64,000 bases of DNA from Shewanella phaeophyticola (GTDB lineage: Bacteria; Pseudomonadota; Gammaproteobacteria; Enterobacterales; Shewanellaceae), in assembly GCF_025398315.1 (NCBI RefSeq), contig NZ_JAODOQ010000001.1, positions 2,604,001-2,668,000 on the forward strand, read 5' to 3'. Shown here piece by piece: positions 47,790-57,986 of this stretch. Position 1 is the first letter of the stretch, and each line of letters opens with the position of its first letter. The notes under the pieces are model-generated. The model ran no database searches and was not told where the DNA came from. It saw only the letters and a list, made by a program, of their open reading frames with translations. The position numbers were made by a program, and so were the translations under genes.

Positions 47790-50694
47790 ATGAAAACAAT
47801 AAAATTTACAAAAACTAAGCTTGCGACCAGTTTATCGCTAGTGCTTGGTGTTGGCAGTATGTTACCAGCCTATGCTGCAGATGAGGCCAGCGAAGAAAAC
47901 ATTGAAGTGATTTCGGTGACGGGTATTCGTGGCAGTTTGATTAAATCAATGGATGTTAAGCGTTCATCAAGTGGAGTCGTTGACTCTATTTCTGCTGAAG
48001 ATATCGGTAAATTTCCAGACACAAACTTAGCTGAATCATTACAACGTATTACCGGTGTATCGATTGACCGCTCTAACGGCGAAGGCAGTAAAGTGTCTGT
48101 ACGTGGTTTTGGCCCAGATTATAACTTGATCACCCTCAATGGCCGTCAAATGCCAGTCACAACCGGCACTCGCTCATTTGACTTTGCTAATATTGCCTCT
48201 GAAAGTATCAGCGGCGTTGAAGTCAATAAAACCAGCAAAGCATCTGACTCTACCGGCGGTATCGGTTCCACAATCAACATTTTGACTCACAAGCCATTAA
48301 ACTCTCCAGGCCTTAAAGCAACAGTGGGCGTTAAAGCGGTTGATGACAAATCAACCGATAACGGTTCAGTGACACCTGAATTATCGGGTTTGTACTCAAA
48401 CACCTTTGCCGATGACACCTTTGGTATTTCATTATCAGCAAGCTACCAAGAGCGTGAAAGTGGTAACCAACAAGCACAAGTGGGTACCGGCTGGCGCACA
48501 TTCCCTGGCACCACAGACAACAGTGAATGGGGCGGCGTTGCCAATGATGACAGCCAAATCAATCGCCCAGGTGATGAAGACTTTTACTCGGTACCACAAA
48601 CCACAGTGTATCGTTTTGAAGAGCAACAACGTACCCGTACTAACGGCCAGTTAGTATTGCAGTACAGTCCTGTAGACAGTGTAGTGGCAAGCTTAGACTA
48701 CACCTACATGCGTAATGATATCGACACTCAATCAAATGACGTATCAGCATGGTTTAACTTTGTACCATCTGAGAACGTATGGTCTGACGGCTACGTATGC
48801 AACACCGCTTATCTATTCTGAAACCTACGACTCTCCTGCTGACTTATCAATGGCGGCGGGTGACTATGGCGTACGTAACGAAAGTGGTTCATTAGGTTTC
48901 AACATTGAGTGGCAAGCTACCGATGACTTAAAACTAACTTTTGATGCACACAACTCAGTTGCTGAAAACAAACCAAACAACATTTACGGTTCAAGCAACA
49001 ACTTAAGTACTGCAGCCTTTATCCGTACAAGCGCAGCAACCGACTTTAGCGGCGACTTACCCGTACTTGCAGTGGGTGGCGGTAACGCTGTGACCGCGGC
49101 AGATATGATGGTAACGGGTTCAGTATTTACCAACTCACGTAACAAGTCTGAAATTGACCAGTATCAATTTGACGGTGAATACTACCTTGAAGATGCGGGT
49201 AGCATTGATTTTGGTATTGCAATAACTAACGTCAATAACCACTCTCAAACCGTTAACGTACAACGTAACGACTGGGGCGGTGTTGGTTCAGCAGGTGATT
49301 TAGACGATGCATGGTTCCCAGCCGACACTATTCATGACAAATTTGATGCCAACGGCGGTGACTTCTCACTTGCTGATGGTGACTTTGATATCTTAAACAC
49401 CATTTTCATGTGGGACTTTGACTCAGTTCGTGATTACGCTGCGGCTAATTACAGTTCTTCAGTGAGTGGTGATTGTGGTAATGGTTTCTGCCCATCAACT
49501 AACTATGCGTCTGAAACCGATCGTTACACAGAAGAAGAATCGCAAGCGGTTTATGTACAGTACAACTACGATAATGAAATCGCAGGTATGCCATATGATG
49601 TGCATTTCGGCCTTCGTTATGAGCAAACCGATGTGACCTCAACCGCAGCTGTTGCCGGTTATGATGGTGCCAATTGGATTGCTGAAACGGAAATCGCGTT
49701 ATCGGCAACCGGTGAACAAGTCTTTGAAACGAAAAAAGGTGATTATGACTACTTGTTACCAAGCTTTAACTTCAATATTGAAGTGGTAGAAGATGTCATT
49801 TTACGTGCTGCATACAGTGAAACCATTGGTCGTCCAGATTATACCGCGATTCAAGGTGGTACAGTATTAGCCACATTAGCAAACCGGACTAACGGCGGTG
49901 GCTCAGCGGGTAACCCAACGTTATTACCATTAGAGTCTGAAAACATCGACTTCTCGGCTGAGTGGTATTATGCGCCTTCAAGCTACGTGTCCGCGGGTTA
50001 CTTCCGTAAAGATACTAAAAACTTTATTAGCTCTGAAATAGTACAAACCACTAACGGCATTTATAACCCAGCATCGGGTGATTTATATAAAGCCGCAGTA
50101 GCTGCAACAGGCACCACTGAAGCTGGCGCAGTTCGTGATTATATTTTCGCTAACTTTGCAGATAACGCTGCCGTAGATGTTGATAATCAAATTATTAGCG
50201 GCAGTGCAGATAACAACGATGAATTACTAAACTTCAATATTTCTACACCTTCGAATAGCTCTGATAACGCTGTGATTGATGGTTGGGAGTTTGCAGTGCA
50301 ACACTTCTTCGGTGAAACCGGAGTGGGTGTGATTGCTAACTATACGCTGGTTGACAGTGATATTGCCTTAGTGGGTATTAGTGATACCGCCAACGCGGTG
50401 TTAGTGTACGAAAACTATGGTTTCCAGGCTCGTGTTGCTTACAACTGGCGTGATGAATTCTTAAGCGCCACAAGCCAAGGTACTGGTTTATTCCCACAGT
50501 ACACTGAAGCTTACTCACAAATCGATTTGTCAGTGAGTTATGACATCGAGCAAGTTGAAGGCTTAACCGTGTTTTTCGAAGGGCTTAACATTACTGAAGA
50601 ATACACACGAGTTCGTGGATACACTGACGATCAAGTGTTAAATCTAACCGAAACAGGTGCACGTTATAGTATTGGTGCACGTTACACCTTCTAA
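47790..50694 (+). CDS. TonB-dependent receptor (carbohydrate type), frame disrupted by one extra base
   Basis: This outer-membrane active transporter is probably for beta-glucan oligosaccharides. The signal peptide (residues 1-30, cleaved near YAADEA) is followed by a TonB box IEVISVTGIRGSL and a plug domain: GKFPDTNLAESLQRITGVSIDRSNGEG with SVRGFGPDYNLITLNGRQMP. The barrel ends in RYSIGARYTF with the terminal Phe. The frame breaks at 48789-48794 (SDGGCTAC region, read as SDG then YATPLIYSETYDS). Removing one base gives about 967 residues. GGGGA lies 8 nt before the ATG. LacI-type operators upstream tie it to the glucosidase genes. Confidence 0.9.
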
Positions 50695-50706
50695 GTTGTA
50701 TTTAAC

Positions 50707-50750
50707 TTGATGTTATCCCGTCTAACCCTGGCTTTAACGGGATACATCAA
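50707..50750 (+). terminator. Hairpin after the TonB receptor gene
   Basis: Arms TTGATGTTATCCCGT / ACGGGATACATCAA pair over about 14 bp with one mismatch. There is no T-run, so it may attenuate or protect the receptor mRNA while letting some transcripts enter the halogenase genes 280 nt downstream. Confidence 0.5.
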
Positions 50751-50976
50751 GGCTCTATTTAGGTCGTTGGGGTGAGCAAACTTTGCCACCTCTTTTTGAT
50801 ATATTAAGTAACAAGGACGTTACTATTTTTGTTTTGCGGATAACTCGCTTACCCTGTAAAACAAATCACTGAAACAGCTTACATTTTACAAAATTCTACT
50901 TATGATGTTTCTGATGCGAACAAAACATCATAGAACACTTAAAATAACAATAACGCCAAAAGCGTAGGTAGATATT

Positions 50977-52569
50977 ATGCAAAAACCAATCACCCAAATC
51001 GTCATTGTTGGCGGCGGCACCGCAGGTTGGATCACCGCAGGGTTACTGGCGGCTGAGCATAATGTCGACAAGGGCGTATTGGCTATCTCTCCTAAGCTCA
51101 ACATCACCTTAATTGAATCGCCCGATGTAGCCACCATTGGTGTAGGTGAAGGCACCTGGCCTTCAATGCGCTCAACCTTGAGCAAAATAGGTATTGATGA
51201 AAATGACTTTATTCATCGTTGTGATGCGAGCTTCAAACAAGGCTCTCGCTTTATTAATTGGCGCACCGACGCGTTCGAAAAATCCAACAGCTACATACAT
51301 CCTTTTAGCCTGCCACATGGACATCAAGAACTCGATTTATGCCCATTTTGGTTGCCTCACTCAGATCAAGTTAGCTTTGCACAGGCTGTCAGTAGCCAAG
51401 AAGTATTATCACAACTCGGTTTAGCGCCAAAAACCATCTCGTCAACGCAATATCATTTTCAAAACAACTATGGTTATCATCTCAATGCAGGCAAATTCAG
51501 CCAGTTACTCACCGAACATTGTACGCAAAAACTAGGGGTAACTCATATTCGCGATCATGTCGAACATATCGTCAATAATGAACAGGGTGACATTGAAAAG
51601 CTTATTACTCAGCAACATGGTGAAATAAACGGTCAATTATTTATTGACTGTACAGGCGTTAAATCTTTGCTATTAGGTGAGCATTTACAAGTACCGTTCT
51701 TATGTCAAAAATCCGTATTATTTAATGACAGCGCCTTAGCAATGCAAGTGCCTTATGAAGATCCTGCAACGGCTATTGCCTCTTGTACTCACTCAACCGC
51801 CCAGCCAAACGGCTGGATTTGGGATATAGGCTTACCTACCCGCAAAGGGGTTGGTTATGTGTATTCATCAAGCCACAGTAATGATCAACAAGCTGAGCAA
51901 GAGCTGCGAAATTACTTAACAACCAACGGCACCAGTAAGCAACTCGTTTCACAACTTGAGCCTCGAAAGCTGAATATTAGCCCGGGTTATCATGCAAAAT
52001 GCTGGCAAAACAATTGTATTGCCATAGGTATGGCTGCTGGATTTATCGAACCGTTAGAAGCCTCAGCCCTTGCGTTAATTGAGTGGACAGCGTCCACACT
52101 AGCGCAGCAATTACCGTCCAATCGTCAGGTGATGGACACCATTGCAGATAGAGTCAACTTACGTTATCAGCAGCATTGGCAACAAATTATCGACTTTCTA
52201 AAACTGCATTATGTCATTAGCCAACGCGATGCCGATGCCTATTGGCGCGACCATCGTGACAGCAACTCAATACCCGATCGCTTACAGGCGCAGCTTGAGT
52301 TATGGCGATACCAGGCACCAAGCCAACATGATATTAGCTACAAAGAAGCGCTCTTCCCTGCGGCCAGTTTTCAATATGTGCTTTATGGGATGGGCTTTCA
52401 AACCCAATTACCTCAACATGTTAAACCGTCTCAGTTGCAACTTGCACAACGATTATTTAACGATAACCAACAACGTACCCAAGCATTGAGTAAAAGTTTA
52501 CCGACTAACCGTGCTTTATTAGATAAAGTGGCTCCAATATGGGTTTCCCAAGCTTTAAAGACTTTTTAA
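50977..52569 (+). CDS. Flavin-dependent tryptophan halogenase-like protein A
   Basis: Flavin halogenases use FADH2, oxygen and halide to chlorinate or brominate aromatic rings. The 530-residue protein has the FAD site GGGTAGW at residues 12-18, the conserved lysine in DASFKQGSRFINW (Lys87, matching PrnA Lys79), and GMAAGFIEPLEASALALIEW, which holds the catalytic Glu position. The family WxWxIP motif is altered to WIWDIGL at 280-286: the proline is replaced by glycine. It is the intact first gene of a five-gene run after the receptor, 82 nt before the sapC-like gene. The true substrate is unknown; many genes of this kind sit beside TonB receptors. Confidence 0.85.
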   Translation: MQKPITQIVIVGGGTAGWITAGLLAAEHNVDKGVLAISPKLNITLIESPDVATIGVGEGTWPSMRSTLSKIGIDENDFIHRCDASFKQGSRFINWRTDAFEKSNSYIHPFSLPHGHQELDLCPFWLPHSDQVSFAQAVSSQEVLSQLGLAPKTISSTQYHFQNNYGYHLNAGKFSQLLTEHCTQKLGVTHIRDHVEHIVNNEQGDIEKLITQQHGEINGQLFIDCTGVKSLLLGEHLQVPFLCQKSVLFNDSALAMQVPYEDPATAIASCTHSTAQPNGWIWDIGLPTRKGVGYVYSSSHSNDQQAEQELRNYLTTNGTSKQLVSQLEPRKLNISPGYHAKCWQNNCIAIGMAAGFIEPLEASALALIEWTASTLAQQLPSNRQVMDTIADRVNLRYQQHWQQIIDFLKLHYVISQRDADAYWRDHRDSNSIPDRLQAQLELWRYQAPSQHDISYKEALFPAASFQYVLYGMGFQTQLPQHVKPSQLQLAQRLFNDNQQRTQALSKSLPTNRALLDKVAPIWVSQALKTF

Positions 52570-52651
52570 ACAAAAAGATTTGAAACTGCAAAATCACTTA
52601 CAAAAACCATAACAACATACTGTATTTGAACGAACAAGATAGGACATCATC

Positions 52652-53374
52652 ATGAGCCAACACGTATTACTGAACAGCATCGACCATAAAGACTTAAAGG
52701 TGAAAACCAGCCGCTCTGCCGCCTTAGGCGACAATGTGTGGTTCAGTGTCACTTTTCCGCAAGAGTTTCGCAGTATTCAGGCTCATTACCCTATTTTCTT
52801 TCATAAAGACTCGGCTACCGGCCAATTTTATTCAATGGCATTGTTTGGTTTTCAACAAGATGAAAACCTGTTTTTATCAGATGCTGGTTGGAGCGCCTCT
52901 TATGTGCCGCTCAGTGTGCGCCGCCAGCCCTTTTTAATCGGCCAACAAACCGTGCGCGAAGATGGCGTAGAGCGTCAACAACGGGTTATCCATATTGATA
53001 TCGACCACCCAAGAGTCAGCCAAACGGAAGGCGAAGCGCTGTTTTTACCCTACGGCGGCAACACTCCGTTATTAGATGAAGTCGGTGAAATGCTGGAAGT
53101 CATTCACCACGGGCTTATCGACAGCCAGCGTTTTATTGACGCGCTCATTGAGCATGAATTGCTTGAGTCCTTCACCTTAGATATCGAACTCGACAACGGT
53201 AAAAAGCATCAAATGATTGGCTTTTACACCATTAACGAAAACACCCTCGCGACGCTATCAGCAGACACCTTAGCGACATTGCATCAACAAGGTTACTTAC
53301 AAGCCATTTATATGGCGCTGGCTTCACAAAGCAAAGTACGCGATTTACTTAACCTTAAAAATGCTCAAGGCTAA
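52652..53374 (+). CDS. SapC family protein
   Basis: The 240-residue soluble protein fits the SapC family, named after a Campylobacter surface-layer protein-associated gene but widespread next to TonB receptors and halogenase-like genes. Visible pieces are HYPIFFHKDSATGQFYSMALFGFQQDENLFL near 47-77, WSASYVPLSVRRQPFLIG near 81-98, and GEALFLPYGGNTPLLDEVGEML near 127-148. No signal peptide or catalytic motif is seen. AGGA precedes the ATG. The gap to the cupin gene is 12 nt, which strongly suggests an operon. Confidence 0.85.
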   Translation: MSQHVLLNSIDHKDLKVKTSRSAALGDNVWFSVTFPQEFRSIQAHYPIFFHKDSATGQFYSMALFGFQQDENLFLSDAGWSASYVPLSVRRQPFLIGQQTVREDGVERQQRVIHIDIDHPRVSQTEGEALFLPYGGNTPLLDEVGEMLEVIHHGLIDSQRFIDALIEHELLESFTLDIELDNGKKHQMIGFYTINENTLATLSADTLATLHQQGYLQAIYMALASQSKVRDLLNLKNAQG

Positions 53375-53386
53375 GGAATAGCGCTG

Positions 53387-54407
53387 ATGTCCAATGACAC
53401 ATTAACACCCGTCGACTGCGTCAGCGATTGGACGTTAGCGCAAGTGATGGCGCACATAGAGCAAGCCGACAAACCCATAGTGTTTAAAGGTTTATGTCGT
53501 CATTGGCCTTTAGTGCAAGCTGGGCTTGAATCAACCGATAAAGCATTAGACTATTTACGCCAGTTTTATCAAGGTTCTGCCGTTACCGCCTACTACTTGG
53601 CGCCAGAGGAACAAGGGCGAGTGTTTTACAATCAGCAGCTTGATGGCTTTAACTACCAAGCTGGACGCCTTGATTTCAATCAACTGTTATCTCGTTTACA
53701 ACAGGAAAATACTAGCGCTCATCCTGCCGGCATTTACATGGGTTCTACCGATATTCATCAATGTTTACCGGGCCTTGGTGAACAAAACAGTCTGGATTTA
53801 CAGCCCATCAATCCACTCACCAGTATTTGGCTAGGCAACAAAACTAAGGTAGCAGCTCATTTTGACTTTCCGCTCAACCTTGCCTGTAACGTGGTGGGTA
53901 AACGTACCTTTACTCTTTTTCCGCCTGAGCAAATAAGTAACCTCTATGTCGGCTACAATGGAGTTTTCTCCCGGTGGGCAGGACATCAGCATGGTAGATG
54001 TCGAACACCCAGACTTTGAGCGTTTCCCTAAATTTCAACAGGCGTTAGCTGCGTCGTTAACAGCTGAATTAAATCCAGGTGATGTGTTATTTATTCCCAG
54101 CATGTGGTGGCATCATGTTCGCGGAATTGACGATATAAATGTGCTCATTACCCACTGGTGGCGTGATACCCCAGGCTACTTAGGTCGTCCTAATAACGCA
54201 TTACAGCACAGCATGTTAAGCCTACGCTCATTGCCAAAGGCACAGCGTAAGGCATGGAAAGCTATGTTCGATCATTACATCTTCGATCATGATGATGTTG
54301 ACGACAGTTATATTACAGATAACGCAAAAGGCATGTTAACCAAACCGTTAGATGAGTTAAATGCACGTAAGTTACGTGCAGATTTAATCAATAAATTAAA
54401 ACGATAA
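53387..54407 (+). CDS. JmjC/cupin-8 domain protein, frame disrupted by one extra base
   Basis: Cupin-8 proteins are 2-oxoglutarate/Fe(II) oxygenases that hydroxylate proteins or small molecules. Restored length is about 339 residues. The metal triad is visible: His158-x-Asp160 in VAAHFDFPLNLAC and the later His in FIPSMWWHHVRGI; Lys172 in GKRTFTLFPP can bind 2-oxoglutarate. The frame breaks at 53951-53957 (GGCTACAATGG, where the family has Gly-Pro then MEFSPGGQDISMV). The C-terminal part RPNNALQHSMLSLRSLP is typical of the family members beside halogenases. It lies between sapC and halogenase B with short gaps. Confidence 0.85.
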
Positions 54408-54452
54408 TGCTGAATACAGCAACAAACTAAGACATTAAACAGGAAGCCCAAG

Positions 54453-55947
54453 ATGAATAAATCAATCAAAAAAGTTGTTATCGCTGGCGGCGGTACTGCA
54501 GGTTGGATGGCTGCAGCCGCGTTTAGCAAACTTATGGGCAAAAATCTTGATATTGTCTTAGTAGAATCTGACGACATTGGCACTGTGGGTGTTGGCGAAG
54601 CCACCATCCCTACCCTACACATTTTTCATCGATTATTAGGTTTAAAAGAGCAAGATGTGATGGCTGCTACCAATGCCACTTTTAAGCTGGGGATTCAATT
54701 TGAAAACTGGCACGACGTCAATAAAGACTATTTGCACTCGTTTGGTTTTTTAGGCAAAGACTGCTGGGCTTGCGGCTTTCAGCACTTTTGGCTTAAAGGC
54801 AAGCAGCAAAATATGGTCAGTGAGATCGGCGATTACTGCACTGAACATTTAGCCGCTCGTCAGGTGCCGTTTTGCAGTATTACCCAACCAAGATTACAAC
54901 CATGCTTACCATATGGACGCCAGTTTATATGCCAAATTCTTACGCAAATTTGCCGAGCAACACGGCATGACGCGCATTGAAGGTAAAATTGCTGATGTAT
55001 TACAGCACGATGACTCAGGCAACATTAAAGCGTTACAGCTTGAAAATGGTGACATCATTGAAGGCGATTTATTTATCGACTGCACCGGATTTAGAGCCTT
55101 ATTAATCGAGCAAACCTTAAATACTGGCTTTGAAGATTGGAGCCACTGGTTACCGTGCGACAGCGCCATTGCAGTACAAACCGAAGCGGTACAACAACCC
55201 ATTCCTTATACTCGCTCAATTGCGCATCAATCGGGCTGGCAATGGCGTATTCCATTGCAAACCCGCACAGGTAACGGCTTGGTGTTTTGCAGCAAATTTA
55301 TTTCGGATGCCGACGCCACCGAGTTACTGCTCAATAACATTGAAGGCCAACCGATTAATCAACCGCGCGTGATTAAATTCAAAACTGGCACGCGGCGCCA
55401 GCATTGGAACAAAAACTGTGTTGCGGTTGGCTTGTCTGCAGGCTTTTTAGAGCCACTCGAGTCTACCAGCATCCATATGATCCAGCGCAGTATCGTGCGT
55501 TTGCTGCAACTGTTTCCGGCTCATGGCGTCATTCAGGCTGACGTCGATGAATTTAACCAACAAACCAAAATTGAAATGGACAATATTCGCGACTTTATTA
55601 TTTTGCATTATAAGGTTACCGACCGTGAAGACAGCCGCTTTTGGCGCTACTGTAAAAACATGCCAATACCCACCTCATTGCAACATCGTATTGATATGTT
55701 TAGTCAATCAGGCAAAGTTTATAAATACGGTAATGAACTGTTTGGCGAAAGCTCGTGGATCCAAGTCATGATGGGACAAGGTTTGATACCAAAGGAATAC
55801 CACCCGATTGTCGATTTAATGGAACCTGCTGAGTTGCAAAGCTTTTTAAACAACATAAAAGCCACAGTTAAACGCAAAGTTGATACCCTGCCAGCGCATC
55901 ATGACTTTGTGCAACACTATTGCAAGTCAACCGCGATGCAAGGCTAA
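54453..55947 (+). CDS. Flavin-dependent tryptophan halogenase-like protein B, frame disrupted once
   Basis: Second halogenase-like flavoprotein of the run, about 497 residues when restored. It has GGGTAGW at 12-18, the active-site lysine in NATFKLGIQFENW (Lys78), the complete WxWxIP motif as WQWRIP, and GLSAGFLEPLESTSIHMIQ. All hallmarks of an active enzyme are therefore present. The frame breaks near 54886-54892 (ACCCAACCAAGATTAC); downstream it reads YNHAYHMDASLYAKFLRKFAEQHG. It differs enough from protein A that the two look like old paralogues with separate roles. The DUF6445 gene begins 7 nt after the stop. Confidence 0.86.
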
Positions 55948-55954
55948 ACTAACG

Positions 55955-56677
55955 ATGTCGTCGCAAGCCACTCAACCGCTAATACAGGTCAATCCTATTG
56001 CGCCGCAGGTGCAGTTGATCGGCCAACAACAAACGCCGGTTATCGTGATAGATAATTTTGCAGGTGATATTTCTGAGCTGGTTGATATCGCAATTAATGA
56101 CAGTCAATTTAACCAGGATAAAAGCTCGTTTTATCCTGGTCAGCGTACTGCACTACCAAGGCAATATATTATCGATGTGCTTAACGCGGTATTTCAACTT
56201 ATTTACGATGTGTATCGCATCCCAACAACCCGGCGCTTAAAACCGCAACAAGGGGTATTTTCATTAATCAACACCCAAGCAAAAGATCTAGTACCACTGC
56301 AATGTTTGCCCCACTTTGATACGCCAAACCCCTATTACTTCGCCATATTGCATTATCTTAATGACGGCCCCCATGGCGACACCGGATTTTTTAAGCACAA
56401 TGCCAGTGGTTTTGAGCGGATTACTAACGACAACATTGACTCATATTTTACCCAAGCACAGCCTTTTGTTGATCAAATAATCCAATCAAACCCACGCTAT
56501 TGTGTGGCCAGTAATGATCATTTCTGCTTGTATCATCGGGTAGAATATCGGCCAAATCGTGTGGTGATTTACCCAGGCAACTTACTGCATTCAACCCTAG
56601 TCAATCCAGATGTAGACATCGATGCCAACCCGCAAACCGGTCGCCTTACCGCAAATATATTTATCGATTTTCAATAA
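55955..56677 (+). CDS. DUF6445 family protein with oxygenase-like HxD...H...R pattern
   Basis: The 240-residue soluble protein has CLPHFDTPNPYYFAILHYLND (His120-x-Asp122), HGDTGFFKH, NLLHSTLVNP (His212) and GRLTANIFIDFQ (Arg230). The spacing resembles the iron and 2-oxoglutarate ligands of prolyl-hydroxylase-like enzymes, but the activity is inferred. DUF6445 genes occur near Trp-halogenase and SapC genes. The ATG at 55955 has AAGG in the preceding stop region, 7 nt after halogenase B; the frame is open further upstream but overlaps that gene. It converges with the DTW gene one base after its stop. Confidence 0.78.
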   Translation: MSSQATQPLIQVNPIAPQVQLIGQQQTPVIVIDNFAGDISELVDIAINDSQFNQDKSSFYPGQRTALPRQYIIDVLNAVFQLIYDVYRIPTTRRLKPQQGVFSLINTQAKDLVPLQCLPHFDTPNPYYFAILHYLNDGPHGDTGFFKHNASGFERITNDNIDSYFTQAQPFVDQIIQSNPRYCVASNDHFCLYHRVEYRPNRVVIYPGNLLHSTLVNPDVDIDANPQTGRLTANIFIDFQ

Positions 56678-56678
56678 G

Positions 56679-57182
56679 CTAGCGTTCAATAAACCCAATT
56701 AAGCATTCAGTCAGTTGTTGTGCTAACTCAGGCTCTCCGGCTTGTTTAAGCAATAATGCCACGCATTCTGCGGTGCATAACCCACCCTCAAGTTGATTAC
56801 GCCTTAAGGGATAAATAGAGGCATATGTTGGCTGCAAACCCACTTTAACTAAGCTTTTAAGATATGGGCTTTTATTGTACATTTTGCGCGCTTCTTGCCA
56901 GGTGGCGTCAATCAACAGCAAATATTCAAAAGGTGGCGTACACTCCTTTGCAGATGCATTAACATTATCAGCAGAGTTTGAGCTCACAAGTGGCGGGTCA
57001 TCATCTGTTGGAAACACTAACCCCACAAGCCCTGCATCAATGGCGGTTATTAATACTGGATCAGGCTGCTTACGGTGCCACTCAATCACACGAGCACGCT
57101 CGCCTAACACTTGCGACACTAATTGGCCGGTGTTATTGGCGCGAAGCAACTCTCTTGAGTGGGTTAATAAGATAATTTGCAC
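56679..57182 (-). CDS. DTW-domain protein, probable tRNA-uridine aminocarboxypropyltransferase
   Basis: DTW-domain enzymes (TapT) add the acp group to uridine 47 of tRNA from S-adenosylmethionine. The 167-residue protein contains LLLIDATWQEARKMYNKSPYL near residues 88-108, where the family name motif appears as DATW, and YPLRRNQLEGGLCTAECVALLL near 123-145. The N-terminal cysteine zinc segment found in longer DTW proteins is missing, and the start MQIILLTHSRELLRANNTG is the shorter type. It converges tail to tail with the DUF6445 gene. Confidence 0.82.
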   Translation of the reverse strand: MQIILLTHSRELLRANNTGQLVSQVLGERARVIEWHRKQPDPVLITAIDAGLVGLVFPTDDDPPLVSSNSADNVNASAKECTPPFEYLLLIDATWQEARKMYNKSPYLKSLVKVGLQPTYASIYPLRRNQLEGGLCTAECVALLLKQAGEPELAQQLTECLIGFIER

Positions 57183-57361
57183 AGCAATTCCTACTACATT
57201 CTATACACCTGAATAATCACGCAATGTAACACATCTACCCTCTAATTTTCAGACATAATGGATTACATAATTGATGCCTGATCGCGCCATACTCTATAGA
57301 AATGTACGATATAATGATAAACAGTAAACTAATATCCCTATACCGTATTAAAAGAACATTA

Positions 57362-57978
57362 ATGGCTTACCAACAAATCGTCGCGTTATTTTTTACTATG
57401 CTGGTTTTAGCCATTGTGCCCGGCTACCAGCGGTGTTTGCGGTGGTATCGCGCTCATTCTCAAATGGTTTTAACCATGGTGCAGCGTTAACACTTGGCGT
57501 GCTGCTTGGCGATTTTCTGTATATTTTATTGGCTTTATTTGGTTTGGCTGCCATCGCCAATGCGATGGATTCCACATTTGAACTGATTAAATATGCCAGC
57601 GCCTTGTATTTATGCTGGCTTGGCATCAGCATGCTGCGCGCGACAGCACATGGCATTCAACTCGCAGTGCCGCCTAAAGTCAGCTTAACTAAAAACCTCT
57701 TTACCGGGATTATCATTGCTTTAAGTAACCCTAAAGCGTTGGTTTTTTATGTGAGCTTTTTCCCCGCATTTGTGCCTATGACTCAAGTCAGTTTTTTGGA
57801 TGTCATCATTATTATAACCATCGCCACTGCCGCTTTTGGTTCTGTAAACCTGACTTACGCATACCTTGCATCAAGTGCGAAGAGAGTGTTTAACTCAACT
57901 AAAGCGGCCATGATAATTAATCGTACTGCGGGCAGTATTATGTTGCTTGCTGGAATCTTGGTTGCCATTACTCTATAG
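57362..57978 (+). CDS. LysE/RhtB family exporter, frame disrupted once
   Basis: Inner-membrane amino-acid exporter of about 205 residues when restored. The ATG at 57362 opens MAYQQIVALFFTMLVLAIVPG. The frame breaks at 57421-57425 (CCCGGCTACCAGCGG), exactly where the family PGP motif is expected. The rest reads PAVFAVVSRSFSNGFNHGAALTLGVLLGDFLYI and later SNPKALVFYVSFFPAFV, both typical. About six hydrophobic segments are present. The oxidoreductase gene begins 8 nt after the stop, so the two are probably cotranscribed. Confidence 0.83.
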
Positions 57979-57986
57979 GATTTTCA

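Noticed and set aside
37735..50694. Genuine decay of the glucan locus into pseudogenes
   Set aside because: Equally broken genes occur in core pathways (mmsA, thiolase, fah, ybiT). All active-site motifs survive and each gene returns to family length after one or two single-base corrections.
52652..53374. Reading the SapC gene as part of an S-layer or peptide-uptake (Sap) system
   Set aside because: No S-layer protein or ABC transporter is nearby. The family name is historical and the context is the halogenase/TonB module.
53387..56677. A natural-product (e.g. indole alkaloid) biosynthetic cluster
   Set aside because: There is no NRPS, PKS, prenyltransferase, tryptophan-modifying backbone enzyme or exporter besides a generic LysE gene in another unit.
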